NCBI RefSeq assembly: GCF_900105515.1
Contig: NZ_FNSY01000001.1
Coordinates: 3,658,001 to 3,722,000, forward strand
DNA length: 64,000 nt
Direction: 5' to 3'
Source of the DNA: Streptomyces sp. 2131.1
GTDB taxonomy: Bacteria; Actinomycetota; Actinomycetes; Streptomycetales; Streptomycetaceae
The notes below the pieces were generated by a model. The model saw nothing but the letters and a program-made list of their open reading frames with translations. It was not told where the DNA came from and searched no databases. Below, piece by piece: positions 55,529 through 64,000 of the stretch. Position 1 is the first letter of the stretch. Every line of letters begins with the position of its first letter. A program made the translations under genes and the position numbers.

Positions 55529-57718
55529 ATGAGACTTCGACCCGTTCACATGGCCCGGTGGAGCGCCCGGCACCCGTGGCGCGCGATCACCGGATGGTTC
55601 CTCTTCGTCCTGCTCTGCCTCGGCGCCGGCATCGCGGCGGGCTCCAACGAGGCCACCACAAAGGACTTCTGGGTCGGCGAGGCCGGTCACGCCGAGTCGA
55701 TGGCCACCGACGCCGGCCTCCAGCGCCGCCCCACCGAGCACATCCTCATCCGGTCCGCGTCCGGCCCCCTGGACACCGCCCGGGCGACTGAGGCGGCCCG
55801 CGAACTCACCGTCCGGATGCGCGCCCTGGACGAGGTACGCGATGTTGGGGCGCCGATCCCCTCGAAGGACGGCACCGCCCTGCGGGTGAGCGTCGTCATG
55901 GAGGGCGCCGAACTGGACGGCAGGAAGAACGTCGTCCCGCTCCTCGCCGCGACCGCCGAGGTGGCCGCAGCCCACCCGGACCTGGCCGTGGAGGAGACCG
56001 GATCACCGGCCATCAGCAAGGGCGTCAACGACCAGCGCGGCGACGACCTCGCGCTCTCCGAACGGCTCTCCCTGCCGGTCACGCTCGTCATCCTGCTCGC
56101 GGTCTTCGGCTCGGTGGTCATGGCCGGGGTGCCGCTGCTGCTCGCGCTCTCCTCCATCGCCGCGACCATGGGCCTGTCCATGCTGGCCTCGCACCTGCTG
56201 CCCGACCCGGGCGTCGGCACCAACATGATCCTGCTCATGGGTCTCGCCGTCGGCGTCGACTACACCCTCTTCCACCTCAAGCGCGAACGCGAGGAGCGGG
56301 CCCGCGCGGGCGGCCGGCTCGGCCCCGAGGCGCTGGTCGAGCTGGCCGCGGCGACGGCCGGCCGGGCCGTGGTGATCTCCGGCCTAGCCGTGATCGTCTG
56401 CACCGCGACCCTCTACCTCGCCACGGACGTCATCTTCTCCTCGCTGGCCACAGGCACGATCCTCGTCGTCGCCGTGGCCGTGCTCAGCTCGCTGACCGTG
56501 CTGCCCGCCCTGCTGGTCAAGCTCGGCCACCGGGCGGAACGCCGCGCCGCACGGAAAGCCGCCCGGCGGGCCCGGCGCGGGGCACCGGCCACCGCCAAGC
56601 CCCCGAAGCCCGAGAACGGCCGGGTGTTCACCGCGCTCATGCGCCCCGCGCAGCGGCACCCCGTGGCCACCCTGTGCGCCTCGGTCCTGGTCATGCTCGC
56701 CGTCGCCGCGCCCGCGCTGGGCCTCAGGCTCGTCGACCCGGGCAAGGACACCTTCTCCCGCTCCATCCCCGCCATGCGGGTGTACGACCGGCTGACCGCC
56801 GCCTACCCCGAACTCCTCGTGAAGCACGAGGTGGTGACCCGTACGAGCCCCGGCAGGGCGCCCGAGGTCAGGGCGGCGCTGACCGAACTCGGCCGGCGCG
56901 CCCAGGCCGACCCGCTCTTCGCCCGGACCGCGGAGCCCCTCGTCCGTACGTCCGCCGACGGACGCGTCACCGTCCTCGAACTGGCCGTGCCGCACCCCGC
57001 CCCCTCCGACGAGGCCATCGCCTCGCTGGACCACCTCCGCGACCGCTACATCCCGGCCACCGTCGGCATGTTGAGCGGCGTCGACACGGCGGTCAGCGGT
57101 GACGTCGCACGCGGGCAGGACTACGTGCACCACGAACGCGGCAAGCTGCCGCTGGTGATCGGCTTCCTGCTGCTGCTCACCTTCGTCACGACCGCGGTCG
57201 CCTTCCGCTCGGCGGTCATCGGCCTGATCGGCGTCGTCCTCAACCTGCTCTCCGCGGCGGCCGCGCTCGGCGCGCTCGTCCTGGTCTTCCAGGGCACCTG
57301 GGCCGAAGGGCTCCTCGACTTCGACTCCCTCGGCGCCATCGCGTCCCGCGTGCCGCTCTTCCTGTTCGTGCTCCTCTTCGGCCTCTCGATGGACTACCAG
57401 GTCTTCGTCGTCAGCCGGATCAAGGAGGCCATGGACCACGGCATGACCGCCCGAGGAGCCGTCCTCGAGGGCATCGCCCGCTCGGCGAAGGTCGTCACGA
57501 GCGCCGCCCTCGTCATGGTCACGATCTTCGCGGCCTTCGTCTTCCTGCACCTCACGGAGATGAAGCAGATGGGCTTCTGCCTCGCCGTCGCGGTCCTGCT
57601 GGACGCCGTGGTGATCCGGATGATGATCCTGCCGTCCCTCCTGCTGCTCCTCGGCGAACGCGCCTGGCCCCGGAAGCGCCCGGCCCCGGCCGCTGTCGAA
57701 CCCCTCCCCGTAGGCTGA
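55529..57718 (+). CDS. MMPL family RND-type transporter
   Basis: The 729-residue protein has 11-12 TM helices in the RND plan. TM1 (HPWRAITGWFLFVLLCLGAG) precedes an outer loop of about 150 residues. The TM2-6 block contains GVDYTLFHLKREREERARAGG; its Asp-Tyr pair is the proton relay. A second outer loop follows, then the matching GLSMDYQVFVVSRIKEAMDHG. Mycobacterial relatives move lipids and Streptomyces ones move drugs or siderophores. ATG 55529 follows GGAGG closely; ATG 55550 is an alternative. It is 5 bp upstream of a histidine kinase gene, so it probably shares one mRNA with the two-component system. Confidence 0.92.
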   Translation: MRLRPVHMARWSARHPWRAITGWFLFVLLCLGAGIAAGSNEATTKDFWVGEAGHAESMATDAGLQRRPTEHILIRSASGPLDTARATEAARELTVRMRALDEVRDVGAPIPSKDGTALRVSVVMEGAELDGRKNVVPLLAATAEVAAAHPDLAVEETGSPAISKGVNDQRGDDLALSERLSLPVTLVILLAVFGSVVMAGVPLLLALSSIAATMGLSMLASHLLPDPGVGTNMILLMGLAVGVDYTLFHLKREREERARAGGRLGPEALVELAAATAGRAVVISGLAVIVCTATLYLATDVIFSSLATGTILVVAVAVLSSLTVLPALLVKLGHRAERRAARKAARRARRGAPATAKPPKPENGRVFTALMRPAQRHPVATLCASVLVMLAVAAPALGLRLVDPGKDTFSRSIPAMRVYDRLTAAYPELLVKHEVVTRTSPGRAPEVRAALTELGRRAQADPLFARTAEPLVRTSADGRVTVLELAVPHPAPSDEAIASLDHLRDRYIPATVGMLSGVDTAVSGDVARGQDYVHHERGKLPLVIGFLLLLTFVTTAVAFRSAVIGLIGVVLNLLSAAAALGALVLVFQGTWAEGLLDFDSLGAIASRVPLFLFVLLFGLSMDYQVFVVSRIKEAMDHGMTARGAVLEGIARSAKVVTSAALVMVTIFAAFVFLHLTEMKQMGFCLAVAVLLDAVVIRMMILPSLLLLLGERAWPRKRPAPAAVEPLPVG

Positions 57719-57723
57719 CGGAC

Positions 57724-58914
57724 ATGCTTCAACGGCCCCGGCGCGGCGACCCCTTCTGGATCTGGGCGCTCCACGGGTGGGAGGCCCTGTCCTGGGGCCT
57801 CGTCGCCCTGGTCACCCTGGTCACGATGGCAGGCGGGTCGCCCGGGGACCGGAAGCTCGGCATCCTCGCGGTGACGGTCCTGCTCGCTGCCTGTTACGCG
57901 GGGGTGCGGTTGCGCCCCGCGAGCCGGGTGCCCGGTCCGTACGGCTATCTGTCGGTGCTCGCCGCGGGGCTCGGGCTCCTCGCCTACCTGGGCGACGGGT
58001 TCGGCGCCCTCTACGCCGTGATGCTCGCGCAGTTCATCGTCTTCGTGGACAGCCCCCGGGGTGCCGTCCTCTTCACGGGGCTCGGGGCGCTGGGGATCAC
58101 GGTCGGGGGCAGCCTGAGGGAGGGCGGGCAGCCGGAGGTCTTCCTCCACAACACCGTCTCCTCGCTGGGCGTCTGGGCGGTCGCCGTCCTGATGGCCGTA
58201 CTGACGCCCAGGGCTCTGGCGCAGCGCGACGAACGCGCCGCCCTGCGCGCCGAGTTGGCGAGCACCCAGCTCGAACTGGCCGAGACCCAGAAGCGCCAGG
58301 GCGCGGCCGAGGAGCGCGAACGCCTCGCCCGCGAGATCCACGACACCCTCGCCCAGGGCTTCGCCTCGATCATCGTGCTCGCCGAGGCGGCCAGGTCCCA
58401 GCTCGCCGCGGACCCGGCCCGCAGCGCCCAGCAGCTCCAGTCCATCGAGCAGACGGCCCGGGAGAACCTGGCCGAGGCCCGGGTCCTGGTCGGGGCCGCC
58501 CCCAGCAGCGGGGTGGCCGCAGGCTCGGTCGCCGCGACACTCCGGCGCACCCTGGACCGGTTCACCGAGGACACCGGCCTGACGGTCACCGCCGAGCTCG
58601 CCGACATCGACTGCGACCAGCCGACCCGGGTCGCCCTGCTCCGCTGCACCCAGGAGTCGCTGGCCAACATACGCAAGCACGCCGCCGCCACCACCGTGGG
58701 CGTCGTCCTCACCGCACACCCCGGCGGCGCAGAACTGGAGATCACCGACGACGGACGCGGCTTCGTCGTCGAGGAGTCCCGGGGCTTCGGCCTGGACGGC
58801 ATGCGCAAGCGCCTCGCGGAGTTCGGCGGCGGGCTCACCGTCACCAGCTCGCTCGGGGACGGCACCCGCGTCCTCGCCACCATCCCTCTGAACGACAGAC
58901 CCGAGGTGCCATGA
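57724..58914 (+). CDS. NarL-type sensor histidine kinase (DesK-like)
   Basis: The 396-residue protein has four to five TM helices in the first 165 residues with short loops. The HisKA_3 motif RERLAREIHDTLAQGFASII (phosphorylated His) is near 205, and the HATPase domain has N-box LANIRKHAAATTVGV and ITDDGRGF...GFGLDGMRKRL. It has no large sensor domain, so it likely senses the membrane or a partner such as the adjacent MMPL protein. ATG 57724 lies 5 bp after the MMPL stop. The stop overlaps the regulator's start by 4 bp (ATGA). Confidence 0.93.
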   Translation: MLQRPRRGDPFWIWALHGWEALSWGLVALVTLVTMAGGSPGDRKLGILAVTVLLAACYAGVRLRPASRVPGPYGYLSVLAAGLGLLAYLGDGFGALYAVMLAQFIVFVDSPRGAVLFTGLGALGITVGGSLREGGQPEVFLHNTVSSLGVWAVAVLMAVLTPRALAQRDERAALRAELASTQLELAETQKRQGAAEERERLAREIHDTLAQGFASIIVLAEAARSQLAADPARSAQQLQSIEQTARENLAEARVLVGAAPSSGVAAGSVAATLRRTLDRFTEDTGLTVTAELADIDCDQPTRVALLRCTQESLANIRKHAAATTVGVVLTAHPGGAELEITDDGRGFVVEESRGFGLDGMRKRLAEFGGGLTVTSSLGDGTRVLATIPLNDRPEVP

Positions 58915-59555
58915 CGACCACCCCCGCGCCTCTGCGCGTCATCCTGGCCGACGACCACACCGTGATGCGCGCCGGCCTGGTCGCCCTGCTCGGCTCCGAG
59001 GAGAGCCTCGACATCGTCGGCGAGGCGAGCAACGGCCGCGAGGCCGTCGACCTCGTCGAACGCCTCCGCCCGGACGTGGCCCTGCTCGACCTGCGCATGC
59101 CTGTCCTGGACGGCGTCGGCGCCACCACGGAGATCGTCGCGGGCGCCGCCCCGACCCGGGTGCTGATCCTCACCACGTACGACACCGACGCGGACATCGA
59201 ACGCGGCGTGGAGGCGGGCGCCACCGGCTACCTGCTCAAGGACGCCACCCGCGAGCAGCTGGTGGAGGCCATCCACGCGGCATCGCGGGGCGAGACGGTC
59301 CTCGCCCCGCGCGTCGCGCAGCGCCTGGTGGCGAAGATGCGGCGGTCCGCCCCGGTCACCCTGACCGCCCGCGAGTCGGACGTCCTGGAGGCGGTCGCGG
59401 ACGGCCTCTCGAACGCGGAGATCGGCCGCAGGCTGTTCATCGGCGAGGCCACGGTCAAGACCCACCTCCTGCGCATCTTCGCCAAGCTGGACGTCAACGA
59501 CCGCACGCGCGCGGTAGTGGTGGCGCTGGACACGGGCCTGCTGAAACGCCGTTGA
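58911..59555 (+). CDS. NarL/FixJ-type response regulator
   Basis: The 214-residue partner of the preceding kinase has a receiver domain at 1-120 (ADDHTVMRAGLVALL, phosphoacceptor in VALLDLRMPVLDG, Lys in YLLKDATREQL) and a LuxR-type helix-turn-helix at about 145-205 (LTARESDVLEAVADGLSNAEIGRRLF, EATVKTHLLRIFAKLDV). The start ATG 58911 overlaps the kinase stop. The third gene of the MMPL operon, it may control that operon, as is common for such pairs. It converges on the PII gene. Confidence 0.95.
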   Translation: MTTTPAPLRVILADDHTVMRAGLVALLGSEESLDIVGEASNGREAVDLVERLRPDVALLDLRMPVLDGVGATTEIVAGAAPTRVLILTTYDTDADIERGVEAGATGYLLKDATREQLVEAIHAASRGETVLAPRVAQRLVAKMRRSAPVTLTARESDVLEAVADGLSNAEIGRRLFIGEATVKTHLLRIFAKLDVNDRTRAVVVALDTGLLKRR

Positions 59556-59586
59556 GGGCGGGCGGACGCCTGCGGCGCCCGGTGGC

Positions 59587-59925
59587 CTACAGGGCGTCCG
59601 GCCCCCGCTCGCCCGTGCGGACCCGGATCACCGTCTCCACGTGCTGCACCCACACCTTGCCGTCGCCGATGCGGTCCGTCCGGGCGGCGCGGACGATCGC
59701 GTCGACGGCCGCCTCCTCGTCGGCGTCGTCCACGACCGCCTCGATCCGGATCTTGGGCACCAGATCGACGCGGTACTCGGCGCCCCGGTAGACCTCGGTG
59801 TGCCCGTGCTGGCGGCCGTATCCGCCGGCCTCGGTGACGGTCAGGCCCTGGACACCGGTCTCCCGGAGCGCGGTCTTGACCTCGTCGAGGCGGTGCGGGC
59901 GTATGACGGCGGTGATGAGCTTCAC
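59587..59925 (-). CDS. glnB: PII nitrogen-regulatory protein
   Basis: The 112-residue protein has the PII signature. It begins KLITAVIRPHRLDEVKTAL, has the T-loop HGHTEVYRGAEYRVDLVPK with Tyr51 (the modification site), and ends with the nucleotide-binding IGDGKVWVQHVETVIRVRTGE. It binds ATP/ADP and 2-oxoglutarate and gates the ammonium channel. GTG 59925 overlaps the transporter stop by 4 bp. No uridylyl/adenylyltransferase gene (glnD) follows in this window, unlike the amtB-glnK-glnD locus known from Streptomyces, so this may be a second copy. glnK would be an equally fair symbol. Confidence 0.95.
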   Translation of the reverse strand: MKLITAVIRPHRLDEVKTALRETGVQGLTVTEAGGYGRQHGHTEVYRGAEYRVDLVPKIRIEAVVDDADEEAAVDAIVRAARTDRIGDGKVWVQHVETVIRVRTGERGPDAL

Positions 59926-61232
59926 GGTCCGGTCTTCCTGTCCCTCGGGAGCGACGCCGACTGCGGGGCCGCGTGGCCCAGCGCGCCGTGATCGTAGGCG
60001 CTCTCCGCGTGCAGCGTCTGGTCGAGTCCCGTGACCTCCTCCTCGGCGGTGGCCCGCAGCCCCATCAGCCGGTCGACGGCCTTGCCGATCCCGTACGTCA
60101 CGAGGAACGTGTACGCCGCCACCGTGACCACGGCGACCGCCTGCCTCAGGAGCTGGGCCGCCCCGCCCCCGTACAGCAGGCCCTCCGCACCGCCGGTCAT
60201 CGAGGCGGTCGCGAACAGGCCGATGAGCAGGGTGCCGACGATGCCGCCGGCGAAGTGGACCCCGACGACGTCGAGCGAGTCGTCGTATCCGAAGCGGAAC
60301 TTCCACGCCACGGCGTACGAGCAGACGACGCCCGCCGCGAGCCCGACGGCGGCCCCGCCCAGGATGGAGACCGTGCCGCACGCCGGGGTGATCGCGACCA
60401 GCCCGGCGACCGCGCCCGAGGCCGCGCCGAAGGTGGTGGGGTGGCCGTCGCGCCGCTGCTCCACGAAGAGCCAGCCGAGCAGTCCGGTGCAGCCCGCGAC
60501 GACCGTGTTGAGCATCGAGGCGGCGGCGAGGCCGTTCGCGGCGAGGGCCGAACCGCCGTTGAACCCGAGCCAGCCGAACCAGAGCAGACCCGCGCCGAGC
60601 ATCACCATCGGCAGGTTGTGCGGGCGCATCGCGTCCTTCCGGAACCCGATGCGCGGCCCCACCACGAGCGCGAGCGCCAGCCCCGACGCACCGGAGGCGA
60701 TCTCCACGACGAGTCCGCCCGCGAAGTCCAGCGCGCCCAGCGAGTCCTTGATCCAGCCGCCGGGCCCCCAGACCCAGTGCGCGACGGGCGCGTACACGAG
60801 CAGCGTCCACACCGGTACGAAGACGAGCCAGGCGGCGAACTTCGTACGGTCCGCCACCGCGCCGCTGATCAGTGCCGCCGTGATGATCGCGAAGGTCAGC
60901 TGGAAGGTGGAGAACAGCAGGGTGGGCACCCCGCCGGTCAGCGCGTCCGGCCCGATGCCGGCGAGGCCGAGGTGCGCCAGGTTCCCCACCAGCCCGCCGA
61001 ACGCGTCGTCGCCGAAGACCAGCGAGTAGCCCGCGACCAGCCAGACCACGGTGACGAGCGCGATCGAGACGAAGCTCATCATCAGCATGTTGAGGACGCT
61101 CTTCGTGCGGACCATTCCGCCGTAGAACAGCGCCAGCCCGGGGGTCATCAGCAGGACGAGGGCGGTGGCGGCGAGCAGCCAGGCGGTGTCGCCGGAGTCC
61201 AGGCCGGCCGCGGCCGTGGTCACGGGGGTCAC
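59922..61232 (-). CDS. amt: Ammonium transporter (Amt family)
   Basis: The 436-residue protein has 11 TM helices. Amt family marks are TPGLALFYGGMVRTKSVLNM near residue 30, the pore-lining region VYAPVAHWVWGPGGWI (first pore His region), FAGGLVVEIASGASGLALAL, and GVHFAGGIVGTLLIGLFA with the second His. The C-terminal tail (RATAEEEVTGLDQTLHAESAYDHG in outline) is the PII-sensing segment. GTG 61232 has GGAGG upstream. It is in an operon with the PII gene, overlapping by 4 bp. It imports ammonium when nitrogen is scarce. Confidence 0.95.
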   Translation of the reverse strand: MTPVTTAAAGLDSGDTAWLLAATALVLLMTPGLALFYGGMVRTKSVLNMLMMSFVSIALVTVVWLVAGYSLVFGDDAFGGLVGNLAHLGLAGIGPDALTGGVPTLLFSTFQLTFAIITAALISGAVADRTKFAAWLVFVPVWTLLVYAPVAHWVWGPGGWIKDSLGALDFAGGLVVEIASGASGLALALVVGPRIGFRKDAMRPHNLPMVMLGAGLLWFGWLGFNGGSALAANGLAAASMLNTVVAGCTGLLGWLFVEQRRDGHPTTFGAASGAVAGLVAITPACGTVSILGGAAVGLAAGVVCSYAVAWKFRFGYDDSLDVVGVHFAGGIVGTLLIGLFATASMTGGAEGLLYGGGAAQLLRQAVAVVTVAAYTFLVTYGIGKAVDRLMGLRATAEEEVTGLDQTLHAESAYDHGALGHAAPQSASLPRDRKTGP

Positions 61233-61408
61233 GGGGGAGTCCCTCCTCGGGGCGGGGAGCGGTGGGAACGACTGCGAGCGTGACCGGCCCGCGTTTCGTC
61301 GGAGGACCCCGTGTGTTTCCGCCGCATTTCATTGCCCGGGTGTTGCCGAGATCTCACGGACCGTGGGAGGGCGCGCGGGCCCGCCCCGTGGCGGCGGGCC
61401 GCCCGGTC

Positions 61409-63040
61409 TCAGCAGCCGTGTCCAGTGAAGCGGGCGAGCCCGTACGCCGAGTCCAGCCGGTACGTCCCCGCCTTCCGCACGGTCAGCCGTGTCCACTCCC
61501 CGTCCTGCCGCAGACAGGCCCCGGAGGGCCCGTTCACGCGGAGCCAGGGCGAGTGGGCGAGGCGTACGGTCACCGAGCCCGGGCGCTCCATGCGCATGGT
61601 CAGGTCGGCGTCACCGCTGCCGGTCACCGTGGCCGGCGGGGGCGCGAGCGGGGTGGCGTTCCGGACCCGGTAGACCGTCCAGCCGTCGTCCTCCCACACC
61701 CGGTCCAGCCACGGCAACCCGCCCCTGACCAGCGCCGCTTCGGCCTCGGCGGGACCATCCGGCTCCCCGTGGTGCAGGACGACGAGGCCCACGGCCCGCT
61801 GGTCGAGCCAGGCCCGGTAGCGGTCCGGGGTGAACTCGCCCTCGTAGAAGAAGCGGTTGCGCTCGACGTCGAGCTGGCGGTTCCAGCCCCGGGCCATGTT
61901 CACATGCGGGGCGAGGAGGGCGGCCTCCCGGTGGCTGCGGGCGGGGACGACCTCCACGCGGGTCCGGCCGGCGCCCAGCCGGTCGAGCGCGGCGACGACG
62001 CCCTCGGTGCGGGACGCCCAGGCCGGCACGGGGGCGGCTGCGCGCAGGTCGTCCAGAGTCCTGTCGACGAGCCAGAGCCCGGAGAGCACGAGGACGGCGG
62101 CCAGCGCCCCGGTCCGCACCCAGGCCCTGGCCCGGAACGTGTCGAGGACCGCCGCGCCCAGCACGGGCAAGGCGACGAGGCCGAGCAGCCGCTCCACGTT
62201 CGTACCGACGGGAGACGCGACGAGGAACGTGAGCAGCACCCCCACCGCGTATACGACCGCCCCGTACCGCGTCACCCGCCACTCCCGCGCACGCGGGGCG
62301 GCGAGCGCGAACACCGCGCAGACGAGGACCGGCAGCCACAACCGGTCCGCGTGCATGGGCTGTTCGCCCCGGAACGGGAACAGCAGCGTGGTGGCCCCGA
62401 CGACCGCGAAGAACGGCACCGTCAGCGCGATCCCCGTCCGCCACCGGCGGTCCAGCAGGTATGCCCCGCCCGCCACGACCAGGAACAGCCCCGCCACCGG
62501 GCTCGCCATCGTGGCCGACGCCCCCGCGACGACGGCCACCACGGTGCGGTCCGCGTACCGGCAGGCGACGAGCCCGATGGCGACGCCGAGCGCGAAGGTA
62601 GTACGCCCCGAAGCGACGTTGCACCACAGGGCGAACGCGGCGAGCAGCGCGGGCACGAGCGCGTGGCGCATCCCCGTACGCACGAGGAGGCCGGCCATGA
62701 CCCAGGTGGCGGCGAGGCCGGCGAGGACGGAGACCGTGCGGACGCCGAGGAGGGCCATCACGTACGAGGAGAAGACGCTGTAGTTGGCGGTGTGCATCCC
62801 GCCGTACCAGGAGAGGTTGTACGCCGATCCCGGGTGGCGCGCGGTGAACCCGGCCCAGGCCAGCTGCGCGGCGAGGTCACCGCCTCCGGTGGCCAGGACG
62901 GCGGCCCAAACGGCGTACAGCGGCGACACGGTCGCGACACAGATCAGCGGCACACGGTGGACCCGCCACCGCCATACCCGCCGCCTCTGCCACCGCTCGA
63001 CCCCACCCGCGTCAGCCCGCACCTCTTCAGCGACCACCAC
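61409..63040 (-). CDS. Large polytopic membrane protein, GT-C-like
   Basis: The 543-residue protein has 11-12 TM helices over residues about 28-345, and then a soluble extracytoplasmic C-terminal part (about 350-543) that starts LDDLRAAAPVPAWASRTEGV and contains HVNMARGWNRQLDVERNRFFY and a beta-rich end (GSVTVRLAHSPWLRVNG). The plan resembles GT-C glycosyltransferases and related surface-polymer enzymes. A first-loop acidic dyad is not obvious, so the class is tentative. GTG 63040 is used; a second GTG codon follows immediately. It lies between the Amt gene and a family 2 glycosyltransferase gene on the same strand, which supports a role in surface glycans. Confidence 0.6.
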   Translation of the reverse strand: MVVAEEVRADAGGVERWQRRRVWRWRVHRVPLICVATVSPLYAVWAAVLATGGGDLAAQLAWAGFTARHPGSAYNLSWYGGMHTANYSVFSSYVMALLGVRTVSVLAGLAATWVMAGLLVRTGMRHALVPALLAAFALWCNVASGRTTFALGVAIGLVACRYADRTVVAVVAGASATMASPVAGLFLVVAGGAYLLDRRWRTGIALTVPFFAVVGATTLLFPFRGEQPMHADRLWLPVLVCAVFALAAPRAREWRVTRYGAVVYAVGVLLTFLVASPVGTNVERLLGLVALPVLGAAVLDTFRARAWVRTGALAAVLVLSGLWLVDRTLDDLRAAAPVPAWASRTEGVVAALDRLGAGRTRVEVVPARSHREAALLAPHVNMARGWNRQLDVERNRFFYEGEFTPDRYRAWLDQRAVGLVVLHHGEPDGPAEAEAALVRGGLPWLDRVWEDDGWTVYRVRNATPLAPPPATVTGSGDADLTMRMERPGSVTVRLAHSPWLRVNGPSGACLRQDGEWTRLTVRKAGTYRLDSAYGLARFTGHGC

Positions 63041-63110
63041 GAGCCAAACCCTAGGGCGTGTGGTGGCGGTCGGGGACGGGGCGGTCGGGGCCCGGCCTCG
63101 TCCGAGTGCT

Positions 63111-63131
63111 GTGCTGTTCTGTGCTGTTCTA
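63111..63131. repeat. 10-bp tandem repeat running into the glycosyltransferase stop codon
   Basis: GTGCTGTTCT occurs at 63111-63120 and again at 63121-63130. The stop codon of the minus-strand gene is at 63129-63131. Confidence 0.85.
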
Positions 63132-64000
63132 GAGGATCGGTGGCCGGCCCAGGCGGGTCATGCGCCACACGGTCCGCCAGCGCATCGGCGCCCGCCGCCC
63201 GGCCGGTGCCCGGACCCCTTCGGCGAACCCGCCCCACCACGCCTTCAGCCCCGTCAGCGAGCGCATCCGCAGCATGGCCAGTGTGATCCACACGCCGAGG
63301 TAGACGGGGACCAGTGGCGCCGGAAGCCGTCTGCGCGCGAGCCACACCCGGTTCCGCGCGGTGAACCGGTAGTAGACCGCGTGCCTGGCCGGAGACGTCC
63401 GCGGGTGCTGGAGGACGAGCGTCGGCACGTAGTGGATCTCCCAGTCCCCGTCGAGCGCCCGCCACGCGAGGTCGGTCTCCTCGTGGCCGAAGAAGAACGC
63501 CCCGGGCCACAGGCCGATCTGGCGGAGCATCGGCACCGAGAAGGCGTGTCCGCCACCCAGGAACGCGGTCACCTGGCCCCCGCGCATCGGATCGCCCGCC
63601 CGCAGCCGGGGGACCCAGCGCCGCTCTGTCCGCCCGTGCTCGTCGGCGACGCGGAACCCGATGACCCCCAGTCGCGGGTTCTGCTCGAAGCGCCGCCGCA
63701 CCTCGCGGAACACGTCCGTCGCGACGAGCAGCCCGTCGTCGTCCAGCTCGACGACCACATCCACCTCGCCCGCGTCGCGAAGCAGTTCGAGCCCCACGTT
63801 GCGTCCCCCGGGGCACCCGAGGTTCTCGGTGAGCGCCACCTTGGTCACGACGGTGGCGCCGGGGGTGCCCGCCGCGTCCAGGGCATCGGTCGAGACGTCG
63901 TCGAGCGAGGTGGCGTTGCCGACGAGGACCACCCGCGCGGCCGGCACGTCCTGCTTCGCCACGGACGCGAGCAACGCCTCCAGTTCCCGGGGGCGCGTCC
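63129..64000 (-). CDS. Family 2 glycosyltransferase, N-terminus outside window
   Basis: About 290 residues are visible, open to the window edge. The frame reads TRPRELEALLASVAKQDVP there, so only the first strand of the GT-A fold is missing. Motifs include NLGCPGGRNVGLELL, the DxD-type VVELDDDGLLVATD that binds metal and nucleotide sugar, and FFFGHEETDLAWRALD with the catalytic-region acid. A hydrophobic segment (PLVPVYLGVWITLAML) near the C-terminus may touch the membrane. It resembles rhamnosyl/galactosyl transferases of cell-surface polymers. The acceptor is unknown. Confidence 0.92.
   Translation of the reverse strand, partial: TRPRELEALLASVAKQDVPAARVVLVGNATSLDDVSTDALDAAGTPGATVVTKVALTENLGCPGGRNVGLELLRDAGEVDVVVELDDDGLLVATDVFREVRRRFEQNPRLGVIGFRVADEHGRTERRWVPRLRAGDPMRGGQVTAFLGGGHAFSVPMLRQIGLWPGAFFFGHEETDLAWRALDGDWEIHYVPTLVLQHPRTSPARHAVYYRFTARNRVWLARRRLPAPLVPVYLGVWITLAMLRMRSLTGLKAWWGGFAEGVRAPAGRRAPMRWRTVWRMTRLGRPPIL

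Noticed and set aside
1..64000. tRNA or rRNA genes, CRISPR arrays, insertion sequences, prophage
   Set aside because: No cloverleaf with conserved TPsiC sequence, no regularly spaced identical repeats with spacers, and no transposase, integrase or phage structural gene was recognised on reading both strands.

Overview
This window is high-GC actinobacterial chromosome, almost certainly Streptomyces. The support is the codon use, the frequent GTG/TTG starts, the gene families present, and two exact copies of the 14-bp Streptomyces parS site. ParB-binding parS sites cluster around oriC, so this should be a core, origin-proximal segment. No tRNA, rRNA, CRISPR array, insertion sequence or prophage was seen.

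Layout. 0-11 kb: the end of a BTAD/AfsR-like regulator, a small DUF6458 protein, an M18 aminopeptidase, an acyl-CoA dehydrogenase, SseB-like and pirin proteins, an AI-2E-type membrane protein, a PAS-GAF-SpoIIE-HATPase phosphatase, then aspS followed by parS. 11-22 kb: an L,D-transpeptidase lipoprotein, an OmpR/EnvZ-type two-component pair, a TerF-like vWA protein, an S4 RNA-binding protein, a quinone-oxidoreductase-like MDR, two membrane proteins, a MerR-PP2C fusion behind its own MerR-type promoter, a universal stress protein, and a luciferase-like monooxygenase with its FMN reductase. 22-41 kb is the most unusual part. A minus-strand cluster holds an OB-fold membrane protein (YqiJ-like), a flotillin (YqiK-like), a 1628-aa DUF3686 AAA ATPase and a two-RCK channel-like protein. 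A divergent PucR-type regulator and a DHA2 exporter follow, then a MarR/deazaflavin-reductase pair, a KhtTU-like K+/H+ antiporter and a second flotillin/NfeD pair. The PucR promoter and the second flotillin operon carry nearly the same 19-bp palindrome, each exactly 87 bp from the start codon.

41-53 kb: a peroxiredoxin, an Fsr-type exporter with a divergent AraC regulator, a second SpoIIE phosphatase, an acetyltransferase, a four-gene Xre / ImmA-IrrE / MAB_1171c / PAP2-like module, a MerR-like protein, a cold-shock protein, and a DEAD-box helicase behind a long, strongly structured leader. 53-64 kb: a CrcB-DUF190-CrcB fluoride-exporter operon, a peptidoglycan amidase, a GNAT gene with a leaderless promoter, an MMPL transporter with a NarL-type two-component system, a PII/ammonium-transporter pair, a large membrane protein, and a family 2 glycosyltransferase cut by the window end.

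Working together: much of the window concerns the membrane and stress (two flotillin systems, K+ and F- handling, SpoIIE and PP2C phosphatases, three sensor/regulator sets). Translational coupling is widespread, with 4-bp overlaps or 2-bp gaps within operons. Strong GC-rich hairpins without a U-tract lie between convergent genes. A recurring oddity is short tandem duplications that straddle the stop codons of several genes.
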